From positions 26,114 to 90,113 of the forward strand of contig JAHHSM010000001.1 of NCBI GenBank assembly GCA_020025175.1: 64,000 bases of DNA, given 5' to 3'. Below, piece after piece: positions 27,558 to 36,549 of the stretch. The notes beneath the pieces are model-generated. The model worked only from the letters and a program-made list of their open reading frames with translations, was not told the origin of the DNA and did no database searches. Position numbers and translations under genes: made by a program. This DNA comes from Oscillospiraceae bacterium (lineage in GTDB: Bacteria > Bacillota > Clostridia > Oscillospirales > Oscillospiraceae). Position 1 is the stretch's first letter. Every line of letters begins with the position of its first letter.

Positions 27558-29531
27558 TCAAAGACGATTTTCGTCATAATCCATACGTTTGACCCAGCGG
27601 CGAATAAAATGCTGGGCAATCAATGCGATGGCAATAACAAAAAAGGATAGAATGCCGATGACTATCAGGGTGCTGGTGCCGGGACTGGAAATTACTGCAC
27701 CAAGGCTTGCGTCGTTGTTCATGATTTTGCGGCCTTCCGCTGCGCTATAACGCGTGGGAACTACGCTGATACCGTCTTTATCCTGTTCAAATGAGGTGAG
27801 ATAAGTGGCAGCGCACTGCCATGCTTTGAGTTCCTTTCCGTTTTGATCGTGCAGAATATAGGGGGTAAAATCTGTGATTTTATTGCCGTTTTTATCTTTG
27901 GGTGTCAGCTTGATCATGCCAAAGGCCATATCCTGAACAGAAGCGAGCATCTGAGCGGAATAGAGGTCCGTTACAATGCGGTACAGACGATCTTTGTTGG
28001 GGAAACTCTCGCTGCCGTCTTCCTGCACCAGTTTTAAGTCCGTGACAAAATCCATGGGAATGCGGCTGGGATTATATGTATAGCGGATGCCGGAGAAATA
28101 CAACCGTGCCGGGGAAAAAAGTGCGCTGACAGATGCGTCGATTTCAGCAATAGCGGACAGCTCTTTTCCGGTCACATAGGCACTGACAAGGGGGTAACCA
28201 ATGGTACCGTCCGCACCAATGCCCAGGGAAAGGGCATTAAAGGCATCTGCGGTGGTCAATTTGCCCCGCGGGAACGAGGCTCGGATCACGCCGCTGGGCA
28301 CAACGGCCATGGTGATAGGATCGTAAGCGGCACCTTCTAGTTGAGAAACTGCGTACATGTAGGAGTCTGCCAAAAGATTGCCCAATCCGATTTCCGGTGA
28401 AGCAAAGTCAATTTGCTCTATCGGCGTGAAAGTGACATCGTTTTTGGCAAGGATCTGATCAAATGTCATATCATAGGCGGAGAGGTAAGATGCTTCCACA
28501 ACCTTTTTAAATTCTTCAATGGTTTCGGCAATGGCAGGATCTTCAGCCAACGAATCATCGATGGGATGCAGTGCATAATGATGAAGCGCCCAGTGCTCGC
28601 CGTCAGGAATCAGGGTAATTTCGCCGAGATTGGTGCAGTAGGAACCGGAGGAAACGATATAAGTGGTTCCGACCTGTATGGGTTGCTCCAATGTTGTATG
28701 AGTATGACCGCTGATAATCAAATCAATTTCGGGCACTGCTTTGGCAAGATTCTGGTCTTCGGATTCTTTCTCGTTTTCATGGGTGCCGCTGTGGGAGAGA
28801 CAGACAATCAGATCGGGGGATTCCTTGCTTTCGATTTCAGCCACAACAGCGGCGGCGGTTTTTATGGGGTCCTGCAGCTCCATACCGGAATTGGGCGCAC
28901 AGGTGTGCGCATCGTAACCCATAATGGCAAAAACCGCAATTTTGATGCCGCCGCGCTCAAGAATGGTGTAAGGCTGCACACCGTAGGCATCCAGAGCATC
29001 CGGAAGGGAAGTGCCGTCTGCGGCAGGTTCGGGTGTGCCTTCACTCAGCGCAGTGTAGTTGGACTGCACAATCGGAGGCAGCACATCCCCGCTTTTCTTG
29101 GCAGCCATGAGCATGGCTGCCAGATTGTTTGGACCATAGTCAAACTCGTGGTTGCCGAATGTAACGGCGTCATAGCCAAGGGCACCCATCATACGCAGCT
29201 CCGGTGCATCGGTTGCATAAATTGTCTGAAAAAGGGAACCCATGGCAAAGTCGCCTGCATCCACGGTAAGGGTTGTTTTGTGTTTTGCGCGCAGTGCATC
29301 CAAAGCGGTTTTCAAGCGTGCATAGCCGCCGGAATTGGTGGTATTGCCGGCTGCATCGGTCACATGAATGGGCAGTATGTGGTCGTGAAGATCATGTGTA
29401 AAGAGGACGGTAATACCGTCCTCTTTTTCTGCACCATAGGCCATGCTGGCAAACGGCATAATCAGCAGCGACAGCGCCAATATTACGGCGATGACGATGG
29501 CGACGATGCGCACGCCCCTGTTTCTTTTCAA
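27558..29531 (-). CDS. Membrane-anchored 5'-nucleotidase / metallophosphatase
   Basis: About 657 residues. N-terminal signal segment (VAIVIAVILALSLLIMPFASMAYG), calcineurin-like phosphoesterase domain (LFTHDLHDH, VDAGDF, FGNHEFDYG, SGHTHTTL), then a 5'-nucleotidase C-terminal domain (LGNLLADSYMYAV, VPSGVIRASF), and a C-terminal membrane helix (TLIVIGILSFFVIAIALIA) with a basic tail. It should sit on the outer face of the membrane and release phosphate from nucleotides or related esters. I place the start at TTG 29531, six bases after GGAGGTG; the frame stays open a little further upstream. Confidence 0.88.
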   Translation of the reverse strand: MKRNRGVRIVAIVIAVILALSLLIMPFASMAYGAEKEDGITVLFTHDLHDHILPIHVTDAAGNTTNSGGYARLKTALDALRAKHKTTLTVDAGDFAMGSLFQTIYATDAPELRMMGALGYDAVTFGNHEFDYGPNNLAAMLMAAKKSGDVLPPIVQSNYTALSEGTPEPAADGTSLPDALDAYGVQPYTILERGGIKIAVFAIMGYDAHTCAPNSGMELQDPIKTAAAVVAEIESKESPDLIVCLSHSGTHENEKESEDQNLAKAVPEIDLIISGHTHTTLEQPIQVGTTYIVSSGSYCTNLGEITLIPDGEHWALHHYALHPIDDSLAEDPAIAETIEEFKKVVEASYLSAYDMTFDQILAKNDVTFTPIEQIDFASPEIGLGNLLADSYMYAVSQLEGAAYDPITMAVVPSGVIRASFPRGKLTTADAFNALSLGIGADGTIGYPLVSAYVTGKELSAIAEIDASVSALFSPARLYFSGIRYTYNPSRIPMDFVTDLKLVQEDGSESFPNKDRLYRIVTDLYSAQMLASVQDMAFGMIKLTPKDKNGNKITDFTPYILHDQNGKELKAWQCAATYLTSFEQDKDGISVVPTRYSAAEGRKIMNNDASLGAVISSPGTSTLIVIGILSFFVIAIALIAQHFIRRWVKRMDYDENRL

Positions 29532-29725
29532 TGGAAGCACCTCCGACAAATTTTAGAATGTATGGAGCAATTTCAAGTTTACATAAGTAATGTGCAAAAC
29601 TCTGTGGAAACTGTGTACAAGTGTGATAATTACTGCTTTTTTGACAAGTTGCGACAGAATTATGCGTCGTTTCTATCCATACTTTTTCTGGCGAAGTTTT
29701 ATCTTCGACAAAAAATGTGATGCTT

Positions 29726-29754
29726 ATTATATCATAAAAAGGGGACTGGTACAA
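29726..29754 (-). promoter_or_regulatory. Promoter for the 5'-nucleotidase gene
   Basis: Minus-strand TTGTAC (29749-29754) and TATAAT (29726-29731), spacer 17, giving a leader of about 190 bases. Confidence 0.6.
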
Positions 29755-29867
29755 GAAAAGATATGGATGAAGGAGATTGTTTGTGTATTAAAAAGCAAAG
29801 AAATGAATCAATATGCGAGGGTGCATATCTGCTCTGTTTGCCGGCGGCGGTTCTTTCTCTGCGCCCC

Positions 29868-29896
29868 TTGCCACTGGTTTAAATTTGCGCTATAAT
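29868..29896 (+). promoter_or_regulatory. Promoter for the topoisomerase operon
   Basis: TTGCCA (29868-29873), 17-base spacer, TATAAT (29891-29896). The whole gap 29532-30001 holds this and the opposing promoter; I see no convincing gene in it. Confidence 0.68.
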
Positions 29897-30001
29897 TATA
29901 AATTAAAATAGTATGCGGTTGTTGGAAAAGTGCCGCAGCGAAAAGGATTTTGCGCGTGGATAAGATACCGTGCGCTTTTCTGAGGAAGGACGAAACAAAA
30001 C

Positions 30002-31975
30002 GTGAAGAAATCTTATGGCAATGATAGTATCGCCGCACTGAAAGGCGCCGACCGTGTGCGTAAGCGCCCGGGTGTCATTTTTGGCTCCGACGGTCTGGAC
30101 GGCTGTGAACATGCGGTGTTTGAGATTCTTTCCAACTCCATCGATGAAGCCCGCGAAGGTCACGGCAGGCTGATCACCGTGACACGCTACAGGGATCAGT
30201 CCATCGAGGTGGAGGATGCAGGTCGTGGCTGCCCGGTGGACTGGAACCCAAAAGAAGAAAAGTACAACTGGGAGCTGGTGTTCTGCGAGTTGTATGCCGG
30301 CGGCAAATATAATACCAACGGCGGCGATAACTACGAATATTCGCTGGGTCTGAACGGTCTTGGCTCCTGTGCAACCCAGTATGCTTCCCGGTATATGGAC
30401 GTAACGGTTTGGCGTGACGGATATGAATACAGCCTGCACTTTGAGCGCGGCGAGAATGTGGGCGGCCTTGAGAAGAAGCCGCTGAGCCGGAAAAAAACCG
30501 GTACGCGTACCCGCTGGCTGCCTGATTTGGACGTCTTTACAGACATTTCCGTTCCGGCAGAATACTTCATGGATGTGATGAAGCGTCAGGCGGTGGTGAA
30601 CCCCGGCATCACCTTCCGGTTTCGCGATCAGAAGGGCAATTCCTTTGAAACCGTGGACTACCTGTATGAAAAGGGGATCGAGGATTATGTGTCGGAGCTG
30701 GCAGGCGAAGGGAGCCTGACGGCTCCTGTTTACTGGGAAACGGAGCGCAAGGGCCGTGACCGGGCGGATAAGCCGGAGTATAAGGTCAAGCTGAGCTGCG
30801 CACTGTGCTTTTCCAATAAAACGAATATCATCGAATATTATCACAACTCTTCCTGGCTGGAGCACGGCGGAAGTCCGGAAAAAGCGGCAAAGTCCGCTTT
30901 TGTTTCCGCAATCGATGCCTACCTGCGCCAGAACAATAAATATCAGAAGAGTGAGAGCAAAATCACCTTCAATGATATTCAGGATTGTCTGGTGATGGTG
31001 TCCAGCTCCTTCTCAACGCTGACCAGCTACGAAAACCAGACGAAAAAATCCATTACCAATAAATTTATTCAGGAAGCCATGACCGATTTTCTGCGCTCCA
31101 ATATGGAAATCTATTTCATTGAGAATCCCTTTGATGCAGAAAAGATTGCCGAGCAGGTACTGATCAATAAACGCTCTCGTGAAAGTGCGGAAAAGGCACG
31201 CCTGAACATTAAAAAAAAGCTGTCCGGTAATATCGACATTGCCAACCGTGTGCAGAAATTTGTGGACTGCCGTACAAAGGATGTCAGCCGGCGTGAAATC
31301 TATATCGTCGAGGGTGACTCGGCTTTGGGCAGCGTCAAGCTGAGCCGTGATGCGGAGTTTCAGGGCATTATGCCCGTGCGCGGCAAGATCCTGAATTGCC
31401 TGAAGGCAGACTATGGAAAGATTTTTAAGAGCGAAATCATCACCGATTTAATGAAAGTCCTCGGCTGCGGTGTGGAAGTGGATAATAAAAAGGTGAAAGA
31501 TCTCAATGCCTTTGATCTCAATAATCTGCGCTGGAACAAGATCATTCTCTGTTCCGATGCGGACGTGGACGGCTTCCAGATCCGCACCCTGATTTTGACC
31601 ATGATCTACCGTTTGGCGCCGACTTTGATCGAGAAGGGGTATGTCTATATTGCGGAAACACCCCTGTTTGAAATCAACAGCAAGGGCAAAACGTGGTTTG
31701 CCTACTCCGAGGAAGAAAAGGCAAATATTCTGAAAGAGATCGGCAGCGCAAAGTATACCGTGGCACGCAGCAAGGGTCTGGGTGAAAACGACCCGGATAT
31801 GATGTGGCTGACGACGATGAACCCCGAAACACGCCGCCTGATCCGCATTATGCCCGATGATGCGCAGGCCGCAGCACAGATGTTTGATTTGATGCTGGGT
31901 GATAATTTGCAGGGCCGCAAGGAGTACATTGCCACAAACGGCTATCGTTTCCTGGATCAGATCGATGTATCGTAA
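30002..31975 (+). CDS. Type IIA topoisomerase subunit B (GyrB/ParE-like, divergent lineage)
   Basis: 657 residues, GTG start. GHKL ATPase (EILSNSIDEAREG, EDAGRGCPVDWNPKE, GLNGLGSCATQY), transducer domain, Toprim (YIVEGDSALGSVKLSRD; LCSDADVDGFQIRTL) and C-terminal GyrB tail. Motifs diverge from textbook gyrase: EDAGRGCPVDW replaces DNGRGIPV, and EGDSALGS replaces EGDSAGGS. It pairs with the A subunit two genes downstream. It is probably the ParE-like topoisomerase of clostridia beside a housekeeping gyrase elsewhere, but that second copy is not visible. Confidence 0.88.
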   Translation: MKKSYGNDSIAALKGADRVRKRPGVIFGSDGLDGCEHAVFEILSNSIDEAREGHGRLITVTRYRDQSIEVEDAGRGCPVDWNPKEEKYNWELVFCELYAGGKYNTNGGDNYEYSLGLNGLGSCATQYASRYMDVTVWRDGYEYSLHFERGENVGGLEKKPLSRKKTGTRTRWLPDLDVFTDISVPAEYFMDVMKRQAVVNPGITFRFRDQKGNSFETVDYLYEKGIEDYVSELAGEGSLTAPVYWETERKGRDRADKPEYKVKLSCALCFSNKTNIIEYYHNSSWLEHGGSPEKAAKSAFVSAIDAYLRQNNKYQKSESKITFNDIQDCLVMVSSSFSTLTSYENQTKKSITNKFIQEAMTDFLRSNMEIYFIENPFDAEKIAEQVLINKRSRESAEKARLNIKKKLSGNIDIANRVQKFVDCRTKDVSRREIYIVEGDSALGSVKLSRDAEFQGIMPVRGKILNCLKADYGKIFKSEIITDLMKVLGCGVEVDNKKVKDLNAFDLNNLRWNKIILCSDADVDGFQIRTLILTMIYRLAPTLIEKGYVYIAETPLFEINSKGKTWFAYSEEEKANILKEIGSAKYTVARSKGLGENDPDMMWLTTMNPETRRLIRIMPDDAQAAAQMFDLMLGDNLQGRKEYIATNGYRFLDQIDVS

Positions 31976-31990
31976 AGGGGGGGATGAATC

Positions 31991-32344
31991 GTGGAATTTT
32001 TGAAATCAGCACCGGTGACGAGTATTCTCGTTGTTTTGATTGTTTATTTTGCAATCAAATTGATTGCGGTGGCAGGCAGGTTTTGGACGCCGAGCCACCG
32101 TCAGCTGACGCTGGATGAAAAGCAGCTTAAGGGCTGGCGCGGGACAACGGCAATGGAGAATGTCGGCCTGCTGGTGCTTCTGATCGGTCTTTTGCTGGGC
32201 ATTCAGGTCAATCCCTGGGGATATGCGGCGGCACTGATCGGCGTGGTGATTTTTGCGATTTTTAAAACGATCATGATAAGGAACTATCCTTATATCGACC
32301 CCAGTACCGTCAAAAAGAAGAACGGCAAGAAGAAAAAGAAGTAA
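31991..32344 (+). CDS. Small membrane protein between topoisomerase subunits
   Basis: 117 residues, GTG start after GGGGGG. One N-terminal membrane segment (VTSILVVLIVYFAIKLIAVA) and two close hydrophobic segments (VGLLVLLIGLLLGIQV; AALIGVVIFAIFKTI), with a Lys-rich tail ending KKKNGKKKKK. It is tightly spaced (15 and 46 bases) inside the topoisomerase operon. I do not recognise a family; a role in topoisomerase function is not implied by sequence. Confidence 0.75.
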   Translation: MEFLKSAPVTSILVVLIVYFAIKLIAVAGRFWTPSHRQLTLDEKQLKGWRGTTAMENVGLLVLLIGLLLGIQVNPWGYAAALIGVVIFAIFKTIMIRNYPYIDPSTVKKKNGKKKKK

Positions 32345-32390
32345 GACCGGCTGCTGCGCATCAGGCAATAACCGGATAAGGAAGGATTAA

Positions 32391-34628
32391 ATGGCGAAGA
32401 AAAAACAAACTGTCGAAAAAGTAAAGGCGACAAATCCCAATGTGCTGGGGCTGCATGCTCAGGTTCTGGAGCAGCCGATTACCCAGACGTTGGAAGTGAA
32501 CTATATGCCCTATGCCATGAGCGTTATCGTGTCTCGTGCCATTCCCGAAATCGACGGCTTTAAGCCCTCCCACAGAAAACTCCTGTATACCATGTATAAA
32601 ATGAATTTGCTGTCGGGTTTGCGCACGAAGTCTGCCAATATTGTCGGTCAGACCATGCGTCTGAATCCCCATGGTGATGCGGCGATTTACGATACTATGG
32701 TGCGCTTGAGCGTGGGTTACGGTGCGCTGCTGCATCCCTTTGTGGAGTCCAAGGGTAACTTTGGCAAAGTATACTCCCGTGATATGGCTTATGCGGCTCC
32801 CCGTTACACCGAAGCGAAGCTGGCACCGATCTGCGCGGAAATTTTCCGTGATCTCGATCAGGACGCGGTGGACTTTGTGGATAACTACGACAATACCATG
32901 AAGGAGCCGACCCTGCTGCCCACCACGTTCCCTAATATTCTGGTGTCTGCAAACCAGGGTATCGCTGTCGGTATGGCATCACAGCTGTGCGGGTTCAATC
33001 TGGGCGAGGTGTGCGATACTACGATCGCGTATTTGAAAAATCCCAACTGCGTGATTTCTGAAACGCTGCTGGCACCGGATTTTTCCACCGGCGGTGAGCT
33101 GATCTGTGACAGTGCGGTATTGGAAAATATTTACCGCACCGGACGCGGCAGCATTAAGGTGCGTGCGAAATACCGCTATGATCAGGAAAATCATCTGATT
33201 GAAATTTATGAAATTCCCTACACCACCACCACGGAAGCCATTCTTGACAAGGTGGCGGAACTCATCAAGGCAGGCAAGGCAAAGGAAATTGCCGATATGC
33301 GTGATGAAACGGATCTGAGCGGCCTGAAGCTCACCATTGACCTCAAGCGCGGCGCAGATCCCGATAAGCTGATGCAGCGCCTGTATAAGCAGACAACACT
33401 TCAGGACAGCATGGCATGTAATTTCAACGTGCTGGTGGGCGGCATGCCCAAAGTTATGGGCGTGGGCGAGCTTTTGCAGGAATGGTGCGCATGGCGCACC
33501 GAGTGTGTGCGCCGCAGAGTGTACTATATCATGCATAAAAAAATGGATAAGCTCCATTTGCTCAAGGGCCTGAAAAAGATTTTGCTGGATATTGATAAGG
33601 CCGTCAAAATCATCCGTGAAACGGAAAGCGATGCGGAAGTCGTGCCCAACCTGATGATCGGCTTTGGTATTGACGAAAAACAGGCGGAGTATGTGGCGGA
33701 AATCAAGCTGCGCAATATCAACAAAGAGTATATCCTCAAACGCGTGGAGGAAGTGGATTCTTTGGAAACGGAGATCGCTGATTTGCAGGATACATTGGAT
33801 CAGCCGCAGCGCGTGAAAAAGATTATCATTGATGAATTGAAAGCGGTGCGCAAAAAGTATGCGGTGCCCCGCAAAACAGATATCATCTACAGCCATGAGG
33901 TGCAGGAGTATTCTGAAGAAGAGGAAACTCCGGATTATCCGGTCACGGTGTTCCTGTCCCGGGAGGGATATTTCAAAAAGATTACGCCCCAGTCTCTGCG
34001 CATGAGCGGCGAGCAGAAGTTCAAGGAGGGCGACAGCCTTGCCCAGACCTTTGAAACGACCAACCGGAAAGAAGTGATGTTTTTTACAGACAAATGTCAG
34101 GTTTATAAGAGCCGGCTGAGCGACTTTGATGACAGCAAAGCCAGTGTCCTCGGTGATTATCTGCCCAGCAAGCTTTCCATGGACGAAGGCGAGAGCGTCA
34201 GGTTTATGGTGCTGCCCGGTGATTACAGTGCCCATATGCTCTTCTTTTTTGAAAACGGGAAAGTGGCGCGTGTGGAACTGTCGGCTTATCAGACGGCCTC
34301 TAATCGCCGCCGCCTGACAGGTGCATATAGTGATAAGAGCCCTGTGGTGCAGTTCATGGTGCTGACAGAAGAGCGCGAAATTGCGCTGTATTCTACAGAA
34401 ACGCGTGTGCTGATCATCAATACGGCACTGCTGGCACCCAAAACGACCCGCAGCACACAGGGCGTCAATGTATTGACGATGAAGCCGAAATATCATTTGG
34501 ACCATATTTGCTTTCCGGAGGATACGGGGATCGCAAACTTGAGCCGCTATCGCGGCCGCAATATCCCTGCTGCCGGGGCAGTGCTCAAAGAAGAGGACAG
34601 CGACGAGAAACAGATTACGCTGATTTAA
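32391..34628 (+). CDS. Type IIA topoisomerase subunit A (ParC/GyrA-like, divergent lineage)
   Basis: 745 residues. Winged-helix/tower core (YMPYAMSVIVSRAIPEIDG, FKPSHRKLLYTM), catalytic Tyr139 in APRYTEAKL, coiled-coil (LDIDKAVKIIRETESDAE) and a short C-terminal beta-pinwheel. The quinolone-determining position equivalent to GyrA Ser83 is Ala97 (HGDAAIYD). It cleaves and reseals both strands with the B subunit upstream. No GyrA-box-like motif (QRRGGKG) is evident, favouring a ParC-type decatenase. Confidence 0.9.
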   Translation: MAKKKQTVEKVKATNPNVLGLHAQVLEQPITQTLEVNYMPYAMSVIVSRAIPEIDGFKPSHRKLLYTMYKMNLLSGLRTKSANIVGQTMRLNPHGDAAIYDTMVRLSVGYGALLHPFVESKGNFGKVYSRDMAYAAPRYTEAKLAPICAEIFRDLDQDAVDFVDNYDNTMKEPTLLPTTFPNILVSANQGIAVGMASQLCGFNLGEVCDTTIAYLKNPNCVISETLLAPDFSTGGELICDSAVLENIYRTGRGSIKVRAKYRYDQENHLIEIYEIPYTTTTEAILDKVAELIKAGKAKEIADMRDETDLSGLKLTIDLKRGADPDKLMQRLYKQTTLQDSMACNFNVLVGGMPKVMGVGELLQEWCAWRTECVRRRVYYIMHKKMDKLHLLKGLKKILLDIDKAVKIIRETESDAEVVPNLMIGFGIDEKQAEYVAEIKLRNINKEYILKRVEEVDSLETEIADLQDTLDQPQRVKKIIIDELKAVRKKYAVPRKTDIIYSHEVQEYSEEEETPDYPVTVFLSREGYFKKITPQSLRMSGEQKFKEGDSLAQTFETTNRKEVMFFTDKCQVYKSRLSDFDDSKASVLGDYLPSKLSMDEGESVRFMVLPGDYSAHMLFFFENGKVARVELSAYQTASNRRRLTGAYSDKSPVVQFMVLTEEREIALYSTETRVLIINTALLAPKTTRSTQGVNVLTMKPKYHLDHICFPEDTGIANLSRYRGRNIPAAGAVLKEEDSDEKQITLI

Positions 34629-34699
34629 CATCCGTGGGGGCAGAAAGTGGCGTGGCTCACTGCTGCATGGGGATAGAATTGGAAAGGAGCTTAAAAAAT

Positions 34700-35572
34700 A
34701 TGAAAGATAAACATCCACTGCTCCGCCTGGCGTATGAATGGGGTGTCTTGGTGTTGGGATGCGCTATTTTTGCTCTGGGCTTTAACTGGTTCGTAGGACC
34801 AAATCAATTTTCGATTGGCGGTCTGACAGGCGTTGGACAGATTATCAATGCCCTGATTCCGCAAATTCCGATTGGCATTATGACCATTGTTCTGAATGTA
34901 CCGCTATTTATTTTAGGCTGGATTTTTCTCGGCAAACGTGCGGTATTTCGTTCACTGGTTGCCATGGTGCTCAGTTCGCTGATGCTGGATGGTATTGCCA
35001 TGCTTCATGTTTTTACGCCTATGGACCCCATGCTGGCCAGTGTTTACGGCGGTGTGTTTTTGGGTATTTCTATGGGTATTTTAATGCTGGTCAATACGAC
35101 TACCGGCGGCACGGAGCTGGGTGCGCGGCTGCTTAAGTTTCCTTTCCCTCATTTATCCATCGGCAAACTCTGCCTGATGATTGATGTGACAGTTGTCAGC
35201 GTGTATGCGGCGGTATTTCATAATATTGTCAATGCCATGTATGGTATTGTTGCACTCTACATTTCTTCCATTGTCATGGACTATATTATTTACGGATTCC
35301 GTACCGCAGAGGTTGTGTATATCATCAGTGCCGAGTATGCAGCGATTACAAATAAGCTTTTGGAAATGGATCGCGGCGTGACGCTGTTGGAGGGTACAGG
35401 TGCTTACTCCCAAAAGGGCTGCAAGGTGATTATGTGTGCCATGAAGCGCAACCAGATTGTGCAGGTGAAATTGTTGGTGAGTGAAATCGACCCGGATGCA
35501 TTTGTTATTGTCTGCAAGGCCAATGAGGTGCTGGGCGAAGGATTTGGAGAATATACAAAGAACAGTATCTAA
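34700..35572 (+). CDS. YitT-family membrane protein (DUF161 plus DUF2179)
   Basis: 290 residues. About six membrane helices (from LAYEWGVLVLGCAIFALGFNW), the family motif TTGGTELGARLL, and a soluble C-terminal DUF2179 domain (ISAEYAAITNKLLEMDRGVTLLEGTGAYS). Function is unknown; the C-terminal domain is suspected to bind a small ligand. The start is ATG 34700 after GGAAAGGAG, with about 70 bases from the topoisomerase stop. Confidence 0.9.
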   Translation: MKDKHPLLRLAYEWGVLVLGCAIFALGFNWFVGPNQFSIGGLTGVGQIINALIPQIPIGIMTIVLNVPLFILGWIFLGKRAVFRSLVAMVLSSLMLDGIAMLHVFTPMDPMLASVYGGVFLGISMGILMLVNTTTGGTELGARLLKFPFPHLSIGKLCLMIDVTVVSVYAAVFHNIVNAMYGIVALYISSIVMDYIIYGFRTAEVVYIISAEYAAITNKLLEMDRGVTLLEGTGAYSQKGCKVIMCAMKRNQIVQVKLLVSEIDPDAFVIVCKANEVLGEGFGEYTKNSI

Positions 35573-35595
35573 AAAGAAGGGAGCTGCGTGCGGTT

Positions 35596-36279
35596 GTGAG
35601 AAAAAGAATGATGCTGTTGCTGCTTGCGGCCGCACTGCCTTTATCAGGCTGTATGTCTATTTTGGAGCGCAGCTATCAAAGTGTGAAGCCCCATACGAGC
35701 CAGTATTGGGAGGATGCAACGGCATCTGCCCTGCGTGCGGAGGACTACCAGAGTCTTGTGAATGGACTTTTGATGCTGCTTGCGGAGCAGAAGGATACCG
35801 GTATTGTGCGCATGTATGGATATGAAAAAAAGGCCGAGGCGATTCATGACATGGAACGGGCCTGTGCCGAGGTGACTGTGGAAGATCCATTGGGAGCGTA
35901 TCTGGTGGATTATGTGACATATGATTGTGAAGAGGGGACAAATTGCTATGAGATGACGGTTCGCTTCACTTATCAAAAGACACCAATGCAGCTGCGTGCG
36001 CTGACCAATGCAACCACTGGGGCGGCTTTGCCGGAATTGCTTGCACTGGCATTGGAGGATGGATGCAGTGAGTTGGCAGTCAAAATCGACTATATGGATC
36101 TGTCAGCAGAAGATATGGAGCGATCCGTTGCACAGGTCATGGAGAGCAGCGGCAACAAAGCAATGGATTGGTCCATAACGTATTATCCAAATGAGGGAAC
36201 GATTGGAGACACACGGATTATAGAAATCGTATGGTCGGGTGTGCAAATGCCAAATGGCTCAGAGAGTGCTGCGTTTTAA
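35596..36279 (+). CDS. Lipoprotein of unknown function
   Basis: 227 residues, GTG start after AGAAGGGAG. Signal peptide with lipobox (LLLLAAALPLSGC, Cys about 19), so it should be lipid-anchored outside the membrane. The mature part is acidic and mixed alpha/beta (YEMTVRFTYQKT; WSITYYPNEGT). No family recognised. It is 23 bases downstream of yitT and possibly cotranscribed. Confidence 0.75.
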   Translation: MRKRMMLLLLAAALPLSGCMSILERSYQSVKPHTSQYWEDATASALRAEDYQSLVNGLLMLLAEQKDTGIVRMYGYEKKAEAIHDMERACAEVTVEDPLGAYLVDYVTYDCEEGTNCYEMTVRFTYQKTPMQLRALTNATTGAALPELLALALEDGCSELAVKIDYMDLSAEDMERSVAQVMESSGNKAMDWSITYYPNEGTIGDTRIIEIVWSGVQMPNGSESAAF

Positions 36280-36372
36280 ACAGGTGATATCAGCAGAAAC
36301 CGAGGGAATTAAAAAAATTATGAAAAAACTGTTGACATTTGCGGTTCCATCTGATAAGATATCAATTGTTCC

Positions 36373-36448
36373 GCGGGCGTAGCTCATCCGGTAGAGCGCC
36401 ACCTTGCCAAGGTGGAGGTAGCGAGTTCGAGCCTCGTCGCCCGCTCCA
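36373..36448 (+). tRNA. tRNA-Gly (anticodon GCC)
   Basis: A 76-base cloverleaf: 7-bp acceptor GCGGGCG/CGCCCGC, D arm GCTC/GAGC, anticodon stem CCACC/GGTGG with loop TTGCCAA, T arm with TTCGAGC loop, discriminator T and encoded CCA. It is followed three bases later by a terminator. It stands alone. Confidence 0.97.
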
Positions 36449-36450
36449 AA

Positions 36451-36479
36451 AAACCTCAGTCTTTTGACTGAGGTTTTTA
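36451..36479 (+). terminator. tRNA-Gly terminator
   Basis: 11-bp stem AAACCTCAGTC/GACTGAGGTTT with TTTT loop and a following T-run, directly after the tRNA CCA. Confidence 0.92.
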
Positions 36480-36510
36480 TTTTTGCATCCGCCAATAAGT
36501 CTATAAAAAA

Positions 36511-36544
36511 CAGGCACGATATGCGTTTTCACATATCGTGCCTG
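36511..36544. terminator. Bidirectional terminator before the FGGY kinase 3' end
   Basis: Perfect 13-bp stem (36511-36523/36532-36544) flanked by A6 on the left and T6 on the right, six bases from the kinase stop codon on the opposite strand. Confidence 0.9.
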
Positions 36545-36549
36545 CTTTT

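Noticed and set aside
28413..29720. 435-codon open frame on the plus strand
   Set aside because: Antisense to the 5'-nucleotidase gene, whose motifs and start signals are strong.
29590..29895. 101-codon plus-strand frame in the divergent gap
   Set aside because: No Shine-Dalgarno site, runs over both divergent promoters, Cys/Phe-rich non-protein-like translation. A 39-codon frame at 29765 was also considered and dropped for the same reasons.
32979..34718. 579-codon open frame on the minus strand
   Set aside because: Antisense shadow of the topoisomerase A gene; no ribosome site, His/Cys-rich composition typical of antisense reading.
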